Part shown: positions 13,974-14,551 of the stretch, in pieces
Layout: every line of letters starts with the position of its first letter
Position numbering within the stretch: position 1 is the stretch's first letter
NCBI GenBank assembly: GCA_041627475.1
Contig: JBFKQZ010000053.1
Coordinates: forward strand, 1-14,551
Direction: 5' to 3'
DNA length: 14,551 nt
DNA from: JBFGFG01 sp041627475
GTDB taxonomy: Bacteria > Actinomycetota > Nitriliruptoria > Nitriliruptorales > Nitriliruptoraceae
Translations under genes and position numbers: made by a program
The notes under the pieces: model-generated
Seen by the model: only the letters and a program-made list of their open reading frames with translations
What the model was told of the DNA's origin: nothing
Database searches by the model: none

Positions 13974-13987
13974 AGGAGAACTGCATC

Positions 13988-14551
13988 TTGACTTCCACGA
14001 CCGGCACCTTCCGTGCCCACCCCCGAGGCTTCGGCTTCCTCGACCTCGACGTCCCGCTGACGGACGGCACCGACTCCCTGTTCGTGCCGCCGCCCGCCGC
14101 GAACGGCCTGCTCGACGACGACCTGCTCCGCGTCTCCTACGAGACCGACGACCGCGGCGGCGCCGTGACGCGCGTCCACGAGATCATCGCCCGTCGGCGC
14201 TACGTCGCCGGTGAGATCGACGGCAAGGGCCGCCTCATCACCGACGCGACCCTCGGCGACCACACGCTGCGCGTGCCGGGCCGCCCGGACGCCGGCGTCG
14301 CCGTCGTCGAGCTCGAGCCGCACGACGGCGACAAGCGCCTGCAGGTCCTCGGCATCGTCGAGGGCCCGGTCGACCCCGACTCCCCCGCCGCCACGCGCCT
14401 GCTCGCCGTGACCCGCGCCGCGACGCGCGAGGCCCTCGGCGACGCCCACGCGCCCGCCGAGATCCGCTCGGCGACCGCCGACCGCCACTTCCGCGCCCTG
14501 CTCGCCGCCGAGCGCGAGACCAGCATGCGCGCCCGCCGCCGCAACGAGGGC
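13988..14551 (+). CDS. RNase R-like exoribonuclease, N-terminal part (cut by window end)
   Basis: The frame is open to the end of the window, 188 codons. The start resembles RNase R/RNB-family N-termini: a cold-shock type OB fold with GTFRAHPRGFGFLDLD (6-21), then LFVPPPAANGLLDDDLLRV (33-51). A second OB-like stretch runs YVAGEIDGKGRLITD (76-90) to LQVLGIVEG (119-127). RNase R degrades structured RNA 3' to 5', but the catalytic RNB domain with its acidic residues lies outside the window, so this assignment rests on the OB domains and overall pattern. The last visible stretch (about 128-188) is Ala/Arg-rich and less typical. The start is TTG, with AGGAG 9 nt upstream; no other in-frame start is close. 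TTG initiation and a long leader suggest low or controlled translation. An alternative is another OB-fold RNA-binding protein. Confidence 0.6.
   Translation, partial: MTSTTGTFRAHPRGFGFLDLDVPLTDGTDSLFVPPPAANGLLDDDLLRVSYETDDRGGAVTRVHEIIARRRYVAGEIDGKGRLITDATLGDHTLRVPGRPDAGVAVVELEPHDGDKRLQVLGIVEGPVDPDSPAATRLLAVTRAATREALGDAHAPAEIRSATADRHFRALLAAERETSMRARRRNEG

Overview
The window is very GC-rich throughout and its genes follow strong G/C third-position codon use. Likely -10 elements fit the TANNNT pattern, several starts are GTG or TTG, and at least one gene looks leaderless. With the gene content (EttA, a fused hydrolase/acyl-CoA synthetase of a type known from mycobacteria and relatives, secreted metalloproteases) this points to a high-GC actinomycetote. 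A deep-branching lineage is possible, but I cannot name the genus.

Layout. Positions 1-3528 hold three minus-strand genes: the N-terminal part of ettA (cut by the window start), a SulP-type anion transporter with a STAS domain, and a secreted zinc metalloprotease. A 178-nt divergent spacer with an AT-rich island separates these from two plus-strand genes: a membrane-fused spermidine-synthase-like protein (apparently leaderless) and an NDH-2-like FAD/NAD oxidoreductase. The oxidoreductase runs convergently into a large minus-strand gene for a 978-residue alpha/beta-hydrolase/acyl-CoA-synthetase fusion. The two stop codons lie in one perfect 22-bp palindrome. From 9475 all genes are on the plus strand: a DUF429 protein, a secreted metzincin-like protease with a structured leader, a membrane PAS-PAS histidine kinase with no response regulator nearby, and the N-terminal part of an RNase R-like protein cut by the window end.

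How the genes relate. This looks like ordinary chromosome with mostly short independent units rather than one pathway. I see no mobile element, CRISPR array, tRNA or rRNA. Two unrelated secreted metalloproteases, a transporter and a sensor kinase give the region a cell-surface flavour, but a shared function is not shown.

The points most worth a second look are the long leader before the RNase R-like gene, where nested helices lie downstream of a good promoter; the acyl-CoA synthetase half with eroded catalytic motifs; and the two proteases with altered zinc-site motifs. All coordinates and motifs were read by eye. No alignment, folding or database search was run.
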